Source: Pseudomonas brassicacearum (GTDB taxonomy: Bacteria > Pseudomonadota > Gammaproteobacteria > Pseudomonadales > Pseudomonadaceae). Taken from it: DNA of 64,000 bases. Shown here in pieces: positions 18,965 through 27,047 of this stretch. The notes beneath the pieces are model-generated. The model worked only from the letters and a program-made list of their open reading frames with translations, made no database searches and was not told the origin of the DNA. Where the stretch lies: positions 248,001-312,000 of the forward strand of contig NZ_MOBJ01000034.1 of assembly GCF_003732225.1 (NCBI RefSeq), given 5' to 3'. How positions within the stretch are numbered: the first letter of the stretch is position 1; each line of letters starts with the position of its first letter. The translations under genes and the position numbers were made by a program.

Positions 18965-20188
18965 GTGGCTGGCAACAAGGACATTCCCAAGGTTCGCAAC
19001 CCACCGTCAGGCGATGGACACCACGTCACCGAACGGTATATGACGGCCACCGAGCTGGCAGAGCGTGATGCACGACAAAAATCCTACGACGACATGCTCG
19101 CAAGGCAAGCAGCCTTCGAACGGGGTCGTCAAGACTCTGTAAAAAAACTCAATTCGGTCCGCGCAGGATGCGTCTTCGCCAAGTCCTGCAAGCTACCGAA
19201 TGCCATCATCGACTACTCGAATCCTTCGGGAATGGTGCCCACCGACAGCCTGAAAGACTACGGCGAGCTGATCCTTCTCGGCGCGCGCGAGGCGGATGAA
19301 TCCGGCCGGGTACCCCTTCAGAAAATCAGTGGCGGCGCAATACCAGCCGGCATTGGCAGCCTGGCCCTTGGTGGCTCTGCTCTTGGTTCCGTATCGGTAG
19401 CGACTGGCGGTGTCGTTGCCGGCGCACTGGCCGGGTTAGTGGCGTTGGTCTGGCCATCAAACCTCGGTGACAGCTCGCTTTACACCGAAGATCAGTTACT
19501 CGGCCTCAAACAGGCCCGCACCCGGGTTCGTCTGCGCGTCGAGCAACAAACCGACGGCAGCCTCAAGGGTTACGGTTTTTACACCGGCAAGAACCGCGAC
19601 TGGGAAATGGTCGATGTCGTGCAGTTCAAACTGCACGGCTCTCAGCAGGTCGCCGACCTGGGTGATGGTATAGAGCTGATCTGGACCCCGGCCATGGATC
19701 CCTCGGACATCCTTGGCATCCCGGCCCTGGAAGCCGCCCCCCGGGCACCGCACATCTGGGTCTACCCGCCAACACCCGCCGCCGACAGCATCATCGTCGA
19801 CCCGGTATATCCGCCTGAGTACAAGGACTTCATTCTTGTGTTCCCGGCGGACTCGGGGGTGTTGCCGGTTTATATTGTGGTGAATGTAGCTGGAAGACGG
19901 ATTCCCAACCCAGATCACGACTACCACTCTGCACCTGAAACTGAGGAGATCACTGGATTTTCTGGTTTGAAAGCAGCGAAGAAGAAAACCCCACGACAAG
20001 GAGGTGGCGGACTTCGAGAGCGTTGGATCGATAGCAAAGGTCGCACAATTTATGAGTGGGACTCACTGCACGGCGAGCTTGAAGCTTACCGTGCAAGTGA
20101 TGGCAGCCACCTGGGTTCATTCGACCATTTAACTGGCGAGCAAATTGACCCACCCAAGAAAAACCGCAGCATTAAAAAGTACTTGTGA
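18965..20188 (+). CDS. S-type pyocin-like bacteriocin with colicin E3-type 16S rRNase domain
   Basis: A 407-residue toxin. Residues about 1-110 are a charged N-terminal module (starting AGNKDIPKVRNPPSGDGHHV); 115-155 is Gly/Ala-rich and hydrophobic; 150-310 resembles the S-type pyocin translocation domain (VWPSNLGDSSLYTEDQL). The C-terminal ~90 residues match the colicin E3 ribonuclease: after a TPRQGGGG linker, IYEWDSLHGELEAYRASDG carries Asp366, His369 and Glu373, with the spacing of the E3 catalytic Asp-His-Glu, and the protein ends NRSIKKYL as in E3. The target is therefore the 16S rRNA decoding site. It lacks the long receptor-binding coiled coil of colicins. The start is GTG with AAGGA. 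The immunity gene begins seven bases after the stop. Confidence 0.92.
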   Translation: MAGNKDIPKVRNPPSGDGHHVTERYMTATELAERDARQKSYDDMLARQAAFERGRQDSVKKLNSVRAGCVFAKSCKLPNAIIDYSNPSGMVPTDSLKDYGELILLGAREADESGRVPLQKISGGAIPAGIGSLALGGSALGSVSVATGGVVAGALAGLVALVWPSNLGDSSLYTEDQLLGLKQARTRVRLRVEQQTDGSLKGYGFYTGKNRDWEMVDVVQFKLHGSQQVADLGDGIELIWTPAMDPSDILGIPALEAAPRAPHIWVYPPTPAADSIIVDPVYPPEYKDFILVFPADSGVLPVYIVVNVAGRRIPNPDHDYHSAPETEEITGFSGLKAAKKKTPRQGGGGLRERWIDSKGRTIYEWDSLHGELEAYRASDGSHLGSFDHLTGEQIDPPKKNRSIKKYL

Positions 20189-20195
20189 GGACTGC

Positions 20196-20450
20196 ATGGG
20201 TCTGAAAATCAGGTTGGATTGGTATGACAAGAAAACAGAAATTGCAGAAGGCAAGGAATACTCTGCTGACCTGGGAGACGATGGTTCAATAATCGACACT
20301 CTAGGCTTGATGTCTGAAAATGAGATTTATGACGGCGGCTTTGATGTTGTCGCAGCTTGGATACCGAAGCTTCAACCTCTGTTCAATCATCACATTGATA
20401 GCTCTGTCTTTGACTACCAGATCGCATTTCGGTATCGACAAACATGGTGA
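20196..20450 (+). CDS. Im3-like immunity protein to the E3-type RNase
   Basis: An 84-residue acidic protein close to the colicin E3/E6 immunity proteins: the MGLKIRLDWYDKKTE start, the EYSADLGDDGS segment (about 21-31) and the LQPLFNHHIDSSVFDYQI region (about 58-75) match Im3 almost position by position. It binds the RNase domain of the preceding toxin and protects the producer. The ATG at 20196 has GAGG (20187-20190) overlapping the toxin stop codon region, giving coupled expression. A strong terminator follows. Codon and base use is AT-richer than in the flanking core genes, as expected for a horizontally moved cassette. Confidence 0.93.
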   Translation: MGLKIRLDWYDKKTEIAEGKEYSADLGDDGSIIDTLGLMSENEIYDGGFDVVAAWIPKLQPLFNHHIDSSVFDYQIAFRYRQTW

Positions 20451-20491
20451 CTCATTAGATTTATTGATTGTTTCTTAGCGTCAAAAAACAC

Positions 20492-20523
20492 AAAACCCCG
20501 ACCAGTCACCTGATCGGGGTTTT
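20492..20523. terminator. Bidirectional terminator between immunity gene and slyB-like gene
   Basis: AAAACCCCGA (20492-20501) pairs with TCGGGGTTTT (20514-20523). The A-run on one side and T-run on the other allow it to stop transcription from both convergent genes. Confidence 0.85.
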
Positions 20524-20541
20524 GCTTTAGCCGTGTAAAAC

Positions 20542-21006
20542 TTAGTGCGAAACGCGGCTGGTGCCACCGACGGTGGAAATGCGCACACGCTCGCCAACAC
20601 GGAATACTTCGTTTGGCTGAACCTCTTGAACGTAGGCGCGCATGCTGCCGTCGTCTTCGCGAACGGTGATTTCCACGCCTTGGGTACGGGTCGCGCCTTC
20701 TTCGATGGCAGAACCCGCCAGACCGCCGGCCACTGCGCCGATCACGGCAGCGACGATGCTGCCTTTGCCACCACCCACGGAGCTACCGGCGACGCCGCCA
20801 ACGACCGCACCGGCTGCGCCGCCGATCGGGGTTTTGGTGCCTTCGATTTTCACCGGACGCAGGGATTCGATGGTACCCATACGGATCGTCTGCACCCGAC
20901 GTGCTTCGTCACGGGAGTAGGAGTCACCGGTCAGGCTCGATTGGCAACCAGTGAGCAACATCGCCATCGTAGAAAAAGAAGCAACCAGCAAAACAGACTT
21001 ACGCAT
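20542..21006 (-). CDS. SlyB-like glycine-zipper outer-membrane lipoprotein
   Basis: A 154-residue lipoprotein: signal peptide with lipobox LLTGC (Cys20), then a glycine-zipper segment rich in GGAAGAVVGGVAGSSVGGG (about 61-79) and a second zipper AAVIGAVAGGLAGSAIEEG (about 86-104), followed by a small C-terminal beta domain (VEITVREDDGS). This is the 17-kDa antigen/SlyB family, abundant outer-membrane lipoproteins that support envelope integrity. It is transcribed toward the bacteriocin cassette and shares a terminator with it. The name slyB is likely but paralogues exist in Pseudomonas. Confidence 0.87.
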   Translation of the reverse strand: MRKSVLLVASFSTMAMLLTGCQSSLTGDSYSRDEARRVQTIRMGTIESLRPVKIEGTKTPIGGAAGAVVGGVAGSSVGGGKGSIVAAVIGAVAGGLAGSAIEEGATRTQGVEITVREDDGSMRAYVQEVQPNEVFRVGERVRISTVGGTSRVSH

Positions 21007-21174
21007 AGCATCAACTCCAAAGGACAGGTATTCATTAAACTCCGCAGCTTGACGCCTGTCACGGCACCGCCCGGATAAAATTGGTTTGATTCAGGTGCAG
21101 TACAGTCGCACTTGAGAACTCATCACACAGTAGCGCCAAATTACAGAACCTGCGCCACCGCCCCAAGGATTTCC

Positions 21175-21411
21175 ATGGATTACTTTATCATTGTCGTCAC
21201 TACCGTTGCCGGACTGTACTTCCATTGGTGGCTGTACGTGCGGATCAAACGCTGGATGGACCGTGATCTGGCGCTGGCACTTGCCGGCAATGATGAGCGG
21301 AAAAAGGCATTCATGCTGCAACAACTGGCCAGTGCCCGGCAGCAGAATATCAAACGCAGGGACCTGCCACAGTGGCTGGAGGCGGCTGCTGCCGCCTACC
21401 CCACTGTGTAA
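21175..21411 (+). CDS. Small single-pass membrane protein, unknown
   Basis: A 78-residue protein with one N-terminal membrane helix (FIIVVTTVAGLYFHWWLYV, about 4-22) and a basic, helical cytoplasmic tail (KRWMDRDLALALAGNDERK). The ATG at 21175 has AAGGA five bases upstream, which supports a real gene. It is divergent from the SlyB-like gene and ends five bases from the pdxH stop on the other strand. I do not recognise the family. Confidence 0.7.
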   Translation: MDYFIIVVTTVAGLYFHWWLYVRIKRWMDRDLALALAGNDERKKAFMLQQLASARQQNIKRRDLPQWLEAAAAAYPTV

Positions 21412-21416
21412 CCGGT

Positions 21417-22064
21417 TTACGGCGCCAGGCGCTCGCGACTCCAGTCGGCGCCTTGCAGACGATAGTTCAGACGGTCATGCAAACGGCTCGCTCGACCTTG
21501 CCAGAACTCGATGCGTTCTGGCAGCAAACGATAGCCGCCCCAGTGTTCAGGGCAATGCGGCTGACTATCGCTAAAGCGCTGCTCGGTAGTCTTGAGCAAC
21601 CCTTCCAGCTCGGCACGATCGGCAATCACCTGACTCTGCGGTGACGCCCAGGCCCCCAGGCGACTGCCCAAAGGCCGCACCTGGAAATAGGCATCGGATT
21701 CTTGCGGCGTGACCTTCACCACCCGTCCTTCAATGCGCACCTGGCGTTCCAGGGTCGGCCAGAAGAAGGTCATGGCAGCAAACGGATTTGCCGCCAGTTG
21801 CTGACCCTTGGCACTGTCGTAGTTGGTGAAGAAGGTAAACCCCTGCTCATCAAGCCCCTTGAGCAACAGGATCCGGCAATGCGGGCGACCGTCCGGATCA
21901 ACAGTGGCCAGGGTCATGGCATTGGCCTCGACCGGAGGTTGTTCGGTTTTCACCGCTTCGGCGAACCACTGATGAAACAGTGCGAACGGCTCGCTCGGGG
22001 CGTGAGCCTCGGTCAAACCGTCGCGAGTGTAGTCACGACGCATATCGGCCAGAGCCCGGGTCAT
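21417..22064 (-). CDS. pdxH: Pyridoxamine 5'-phosphate oxidase PdxH
   Basis: A 215-residue FMN enzyme that oxidises pyridoxine/pyridoxamine 5'-phosphate to PLP. Conserved parts are MTLATVDPDGRPHCRILLLKG (split across about 48-68), FFTNYDSAKGQQLAANP (about 76-92), AMTFFWPTLERQVRIEGRV and, at the C-terminus, WGGYRLLPERIEFWQGRASRLHDR, the PLP/FMN contact block. The length is exactly typical. The start at 22064 (MTRALADMRRDYTRDGL) is the usual PdxH start. It lies 40 bp after the OmpA-like gene on the same strand, so co-transcription is likely. Confidence 0.97.
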   Translation of the reverse strand: MTRALADMRRDYTRDGLTEAHAPSEPFALFHQWFAEAVKTEQPPVEANAMTLATVDPDGRPHCRILLLKGLDEQGFTFFTNYDSAKGQQLAANPFAAMTFFWPTLERQVRIEGRVVKVTPQESDAYFQVRPLGSRLGAWASPQSQVIADRAELEGLLKTTEQRFSDSQPHCPEHWGGYRLLPERIEFWQGRASRLHDRLNYRLQGADWSRERLAP

Positions 22065-22104
22065 GGCGTTTTCCTTGTGCTTGATCAATCAGTTCCTGGC
22101 CTGA

Positions 22105-23151
22105 TTACTGGCCGCTGGTGCTTTTTGCCGCTGTATCCGCTTTGTCTGCAGCAGGCTTTTTGGCCGGATGTTTTTTGGCTGGCGCTTTTTTCGCCGGAGC
22201 CTTTTTCGAGGCGGCGCCTTTCTTCTTCGAAGTCGCTTTTTTCTCGGTCGCGGCCGGTGCTGCCGGCTTCGCGGCCTGCGCTGCAACCACTTCCACCGGT
22301 GGTGGGGTCGGCTGGCTGTACTTGTTCAGCAATGCCAGCATGGTGGTGCGCGGGGTCAGCATGATTTCCACACGACGGTTCAAGGCACGGCCTTGGGCAC
22401 TGTCGTTCGCGGCACGCGGCATCAAGTCACCCATACCACGCAACATCAGACGATCACGCTTCAAGCCACTGAGGCTGAAGATCGACGCAACGGAAGTCGC
22501 ACGGTCCTTGCTCAGCTGCTGAGTCTCAGACGCTGTGCCCGTAGTGTCGCCGTGGCCGAGTACCAGGATGGAAGTCTGGGGGTCATTCTCAACCAGCTTG
22601 GCGATCTTGGTGAACTGACCCAAGGCCGACGGCAGCAACATGGCTGGACGTTTCGGGTTGAAAGCGTCATCCACTGGCACGACCACCACCAGCACGTTCT
22701 CGCGACGTTCCACTGTCGAGTGGCCGTCCTGGACCACAGCCCGCAAGCCTGGCTCGTGGCTGTCCAGCCAGGCCTGGGTGATTTTCGGATCAGGCATTGG
22801 CACGTCTTTGATATCGGCCTTGGTTATGGCCTTTGGCTGGTCGCCAAACGGCCACCACCATTTGCTTTCACTATCAGCTTTGGCGGCTGCGGCAGCCGAG
22901 GAGCCTGGAACTGCTGCCGGGGTAGCTGGCGCAGCAGCACTTGCGGTCGATTTGGCCTTGGCGGCGGCAGCGGCTTCAGCCGCCTTGGCATCCGGTTTAA
23001 CGTCCGGTTTGGTGGCGTCTTTGCTCGCCACCTTGTCCGAACCGGAACCGAATGACCACCAGTGGCCACCGTCGGCATCATTTTGTGGGGTCTGTGCGCA
23101 ACCGGTAATGCTGAGACACAGTGCCAAGGCTAGAGATTTGTTCGGTGACAT
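22105..23151 (-). CDS. OmpA-family lipoprotein with Lys/Ala-rich C-terminal tail
   Basis: A 348-residue envelope protein. The signal peptide has lipobox SITGC (Cys18). An Ala/Lys-rich low-complexity linker (about 40-95) precedes the OmpA-like peptidoglycan-binding domain (about 150-285), recognised by ILVLGHGDTTGT and by GRALNRRVEIML near its end. The last about 60 residues are an unusual Ala/Lys/Pro tail (AKKAPAKKHPAKK) resembling histone H1 or AlgP repeats. It sits upstream of pdxH on the same strand, as I recall for P. aeruginosa. Role: probably anchoring the outer membrane to the cell wall. Confidence 0.88.
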   Translation of the reverse strand: MSPNKSLALALCLSITGCAQTPQNDADGGHWWSFGSGSDKVASKDATKPDVKPDAKAAEAAAAAKAKSTASAAAPATPAAVPGSSAAAAAKADSESKWWWPFGDQPKAITKADIKDVPMPDPKITQAWLDSHEPGLRAVVQDGHSTVERRENVLVVVVPVDDAFNPKRPAMLLPSALGQFTKIAKLVENDPQTSILVLGHGDTTGTASETQQLSKDRATSVASIFSLSGLKRDRLMLRGMGDLMPRAANDSAQGRALNRRVEIMLTPRTTMLALLNKYSQPTPPPVEVVAAQAAKPAAPAATEKKATSKKKGAASKKAPAKKAPAKKHPAKKPAADKADTAAKSTSGQ

Positions 23152-23296
23152 GGGGGGATATCCACAAAATGAGATAGAAAGCTGTGGGTCACTACGACCC
23201 GTATAAAACAGACGCTATGAAACTATAGAAGCCACAGGGTTCCGTCCTGCGACCATTGGGCAAGTTTTTTTCGAAAAAATGCCTTACAGCCACCCT

Positions 23297-24484
23297 TTAC
23301 AGACAAGCGGCCAAAACCCGCACAAGCTTCTGCGCACGCGGGTCCATCAACACGTATGGCCCAAGGGTATTGGTCACAAAACCGAAGGCCACATCGTGTT
23401 CCGGGTCAGCGAAACCGATGGAGCCGCCAGCACCCGGATGACCAAACGCTCGAGGGCCGAGGCCAAAGGTCGCGTTGGGTACGTCCGGTTGATCGAGCAT
23501 GCAACCCAGACCGAAACGGGTCCGGGTCAGTAAAGTCTTGTCTTCGCCCAGGCTGTGCTCGCGAGTCAGTTCCTGGAGCATCTCGCTTTCAAGCAGGCTG
23601 CCATCGAGCAGGCCACTGTAAAACCCGGCCAGGCTGCGAGCATTACCGTGGCCATTCGCCGCCGGCTGTTGCATTCGACGCCATTCCGGCTTGTTAGTGC
23701 TGGTCATGATCGACGGCGGGTTGGTAAAAGCCCGAGTGGTCATGGCCGTCGGTTCACGCAGGGTTACTTGCAGCAAGCGCTGCGCCGCTGCATCGCCGAC
23801 ATTGCCCTTGCCGCGCGCAATGTGTGCCACGCGATGAAACTCTTCATCCGCCAGGCCGACATGGAAATCCAGCCCCAGCGGCCGTGCAACACGTGCCACG
23901 ATCGACTCGCCCGGACCACGGCCATCGGCGCGACGCAGCAACTCCCCGACCAGCCAGCCATAGGTGATCGCCGCATAACCATGGCCTTCGCCCGGCGTCC
24001 ACCAAGGGGCTTCAGCGGCTAGCGCGTCAACCATGGTTTGCCAGTTGTAGAGGGCCTCTGGTGGCAGCAACTCGCGCAAGGCCGGCAGACCGGCCTGATG
24101 GCAGAGCAACTGGCGCAAGGTGACCGCGTCCTTGCCGGCAGCGGCGAACTCCGGCCAGTACCTGGCGACCGGTGCGTCGAGCTGCAACTTGCCTTCGGCG
24201 ACCAGTTGCAGAGCGGTGACGGCAGTAAACGTCTTGGTGCAGGAGAACAGGTTGGCGATAGTATCGCTGTGCCAGGCCTCGCAACCGTCCTTGTCGGCGG
24301 TACCGCCCCAGAGGTCGACAACGGTTTCGCCACCGATTTGAATGCACAATGCCGCGCCGCGTTCCTGGGGATCGTCGAAGAGCGCAGCGAAGGCTTCGCG
24401 CACGGCTTCGAATTTAAGCTCGTAATGACCCTGAATCAGCACCCGTAACTCTCCAGAAAAACGTTTCGACACAATGACCTGCAT
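23297..24484 (-). CDS. Serine hydrolase of the beta-lactamase/EstB esterase family
   Basis: A 395-residue protein of the class C beta-lactamase-like fold. The nucleophile motif SxxK is seen as FSCTKTF (Ser about 101, Lys about 104), and YAAITYG (about 173-179) provides the Tyr; HPGAGGS near 350 stands where the KTG-like motif would be. No signal peptide is visible, so it is probably a cytoplasmic esterase rather than a beta-lactamase. The ATG at 24484 was chosen over the upstream extension, which lacks a ribosome binding site. The physiological substrate is unknown. Confidence 0.85.
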   Translation of the reverse strand: MQVIVSKRFSGELRVLIQGHYELKFEAVREAFAALFDDPQERGAALCIQIGGETVVDLWGGTADKDGCEAWHSDTIANLFSCTKTFTAVTALQLVAEGKLQLDAPVARYWPEFAAAGKDAVTLRQLLCHQAGLPALRELLPPEALYNWQTMVDALAAEAPWWTPGEGHGYAAITYGWLVGELLRRADGRGPGESIVARVARPLGLDFHVGLADEEFHRVAHIARGKGNVGDAAAQRLLQVTLREPTAMTTRAFTNPPSIMTSTNKPEWRRMQQPAANGHGNARSLAGFYSGLLDGSLLESEMLQELTREHSLGEDKTLLTRTRFGLGCMLDQPDVPNATFGLGPRAFGHPGAGGSIGFADPEHDVAFGFVTNTLGPYVLMDPRAQKLVRVLAACL

Positions 24485-24580
24485 TGTTCCAGCCCTTGAG
24501 GGATTTGGGAACAGGGGCGGGCTCGGCGGTTGCTGTAATCGTTGATCGGTCAACGATCAAAAGATCGGAGGCTGCGGGCT

Positions 24581-26953
24581 TTAGTGGCCATTGGCGGAAT
24601 GTCCGCCCGCACCTGCACCCTTGCTGTCGTGGCCTTTTTTCCCTCCAGCGTCGTCATGACTGGCACTGTCGGCTTTATCCGCTGCAGCCTTGGCCTTCTC
24701 GGCTGCTTTGCCGAGCTGATCGACGGCCTCCAAGTTGGCCTTGCGCACACTCTCGACAAAGCCCTGGAACGGCAGATCGGTGATTCCGACCAGACCGAAA
24801 TGACCGTTTTCACCGTCCAGCAGACGGCCGGTTGCCGGTTGATCGAGGTACTGGAACCAATGCACGCCGACAATCGACGGCTCACTCACCGCTTGCTTGA
24901 CGAAATTGGCGTAGGCCGGCCCACGGTCCTCTTCCTTCGCCAGTTCCGTCACACCGCCCCAGAACGGGCCGCGATCACGCGAGCCGAAGTTGAATTCGGT
25001 GATCAGCACCGGCTTGTCCAACGCCTGTAGCTTGGCGAAGTCATAACCGTCCTGAGGTTTGAGCGTGTACAGATTGAAGCTCAGGACATCGCAATACTGC
25101 GCGCAGGACTCAACAGCCTCAGGGGTGCTGATGGCAAACCGACCACCCAGCAGCAGGTGGTTGGGCGCGTGCCATTTCAGCGAATCGGCAATGGTCTTGA
25201 AGTAGGTATCGGCGAAGACTTTCTGGAAATATTTGAAATCGGCTTCGATCTCCGGGTGCTCAGGACTTGGCAGCGGCGGCACGAAGCCCGGGTCCTCCAT
25301 CAACTCCCAGGCTGGCAGATCAATGCCCCAGGCTTTCGACAGCCCTTCCTGGTTACGGTACTTGTCGCGCAATTGCTTGAGGAACGCCCGTTTGGCCGGC
25401 ACGTCGGTGGTCATTTTCAAAGTGCCGTACGCCAACGCATAACGGGCCTTCGGGTCATCGCCGGGACCGGCCCAGGCCAGTTCGTTATCGGCGAAGTAAC
25501 CGATCAGCCATGGGTCGTCGCGGTGGTCGCGTGCAGCAATGGCCACGGCACGTTCGGTGGCCATGGCGAAGCGCGGGTCGAACGGATCGGGCATGCCGCC
25601 CCACCAGTCGGTGCCGGTGCTGATGCTCGCGTAATCGCCGACGATGGACAGCGGCAAGGTGTAGGGCACACGGTCATTCAGGCCCAATGCCGGGGCGCTC
25701 CAGTCGCCGATGGTATTGAAACCCCAGGCTTGCAGGCGGTCGAGGGTATGGCTGGTCCAGCGTTTTTCGTCGAACTTATGGGGAGAGCACGGCGTTGTGG
25801 CGCTGTCAGCGTTGGCTTCATCAGCCTTGTTTTCACTCACAACCGCACACGGCTGGCTATAAGTGCGCTGCAGGTTGGCACCATAGAAGTCATACCAGCG
25901 ACCGGCATTGAACCCACGCCCCTGATCGGCACCATTGCCACTTCGGTTGTTACCTTCACCGTAATTACTGGCTAACGGCTCGTCGTTTTTTGGCAACGAC
26001 TCGAACATGGCTTCGCGCCCGGCGACGTAGGTCTGGCTGGTATCGGCCGTGACCGTATTGACCCCCAGGGAATAGAACGGGTGGCCCTCTGGAGTCACCA
26101 GATACCAGCGACCGTCACGCTTTTCAGTGCGGAAGAAGCCACTGGCCTTGAAGGCCGGACCTTTACTCCAACCACCGAACTTGTCCAAAGACGAACGCTC
26201 GCGCTCGGCCAGCCAGGTTTTCAGTTGCTGTTGTTCTTTATTCGCAGCGGCTTTGAGCTGCTCGTCGCTGGCGACTTTTTCTGGCCATTTCGCACGAGTG
26301 GACTGACCATAAGCGTCCACTAACGAGCCGTAGACGGCTTTGAATACCGCCTCGCCGTCCTGCACGCCAAAGCGCTCAAGCATGATGCTCTGGGCGACTT
26401 TTGGCTGATCCATCGACAACGTGACCGACACCACCTGGCTGCGATCCAGTTCACCCACGCTGCTGGCCAGCAATACGCGCTGGCCTTCGACGGTCATCGG
26501 CATCGGCGGCCCGGCTTTCATGCCCTGGCTCAGCGGCGAACTCGGTATCAGCGGCACCAGCAAGGTTTGCGCAGGGCCGGCCGGCAGATCAATACGGCTG
26601 ACCAGGGTCTTGCCGTCGTTGCTCTGGATTTTCACGTAGAGCGTCACCGCCCAGTTCATCGCGCTCTGGATCCGCAAGCTCATGACACTGGACTGCGACC
26701 AGTCCCAGGCGCCGGTTTGCGGGGTCAGGCGCAGATTCGGTTGCGCCGCCGGATTAAAGGTCACCCGACGCAGCACTTCACCCTCAGCTGTTTGCTCTGC
26801 ATTGGATTGCGGCAGGCTGGCGTCCTGGGTCGCCACCTGGACCACATCGGCGGGGCGGACAAAGTTGAACAACGTCTGTTGTCCGGCCGGAGCCGCCAGC
26901 AGTGGCGCAGCGAACATCAAGGCAAAAACAGCGGGTAACGAACGGCGAATCAT
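24581..26953 (-). CDS. Exported GH50 (beta-agarase)-like glycoside hydrolase
   Basis: A 790-residue protein with a clear signal peptide (MIRRSLPAVFALMFAAPLLAAP). A beta-sandwich-like N-terminal part (about 25-250) is followed by a TIM-barrel catalytic part with FYSLGVNTV (about 290), RLQAWGFNTIGDWS, YFADNELAW (candidate acid/base Glu) and VLITEFNFGSRDRGP (candidate nucleophile Glu). This resembles the GH50 agarase family and its Pseudomonas relatives annotated as agarase or beta-galactosidase. The C-terminus ends in a Lys/Asp/His/Gly-rich low-complexity tail. The true substrate is unlikely to be agar. It is transcribed away from the helicase gene upstream, separated by about 95 bp. Confidence 0.75.
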   Translation of the reverse strand: MIRRSLPAVFALMFAAPLLAAPAGQQTLFNFVRPADVVQVATQDASLPQSNAEQTAEGEVLRRVTFNPAAQPNLRLTPQTGAWDWSQSSVMSLRIQSAMNWAVTLYVKIQSNDGKTLVSRIDLPAGPAQTLLVPLIPSSPLSQGMKAGPPMPMTVEGQRVLLASSVGELDRSQVVSVTLSMDQPKVAQSIMLERFGVQDGEAVFKAVYGSLVDAYGQSTRAKWPEKVASDEQLKAAANKEQQQLKTWLAERERSSLDKFGGWSKGPAFKASGFFRTEKRDGRWYLVTPEGHPFYSLGVNTVTADTSQTYVAGREAMFESLPKNDEPLASNYGEGNNRSGNGADQGRGFNAGRWYDFYGANLQRTYSQPCAVVSENKADEANADSATTPCSPHKFDEKRWTSHTLDRLQAWGFNTIGDWSAPALGLNDRVPYTLPLSIVGDYASISTGTDWWGGMPDPFDPRFAMATERAVAIAARDHRDDPWLIGYFADNELAWAGPGDDPKARYALAYGTLKMTTDVPAKRAFLKQLRDKYRNQEGLSKAWGIDLPAWELMEDPGFVPPLPSPEHPEIEADFKYFQKVFADTYFKTIADSLKWHAPNHLLLGGRFAISTPEAVESCAQYCDVLSFNLYTLKPQDGYDFAKLQALDKPVLITEFNFGSRDRGPFWGGVTELAKEEDRGPAYANFVKQAVSEPSIVGVHWFQYLDQPATGRLLDGENGHFGLVGITDLPFQGFVESVRKANLEAVDQLGKAAEKAKAAADKADSASHDDAGGKKGHDSKGAGAGGHSANGH

Positions 26954-27047
26954 ATGAACCAGGTTCTCCCTAACGACCAGTGAACGGCCTGTGTGGAATC
27001 GGTGACGGGGGATAGACAACGAAGTGGGCGATTTCGCCCACCGTGTC

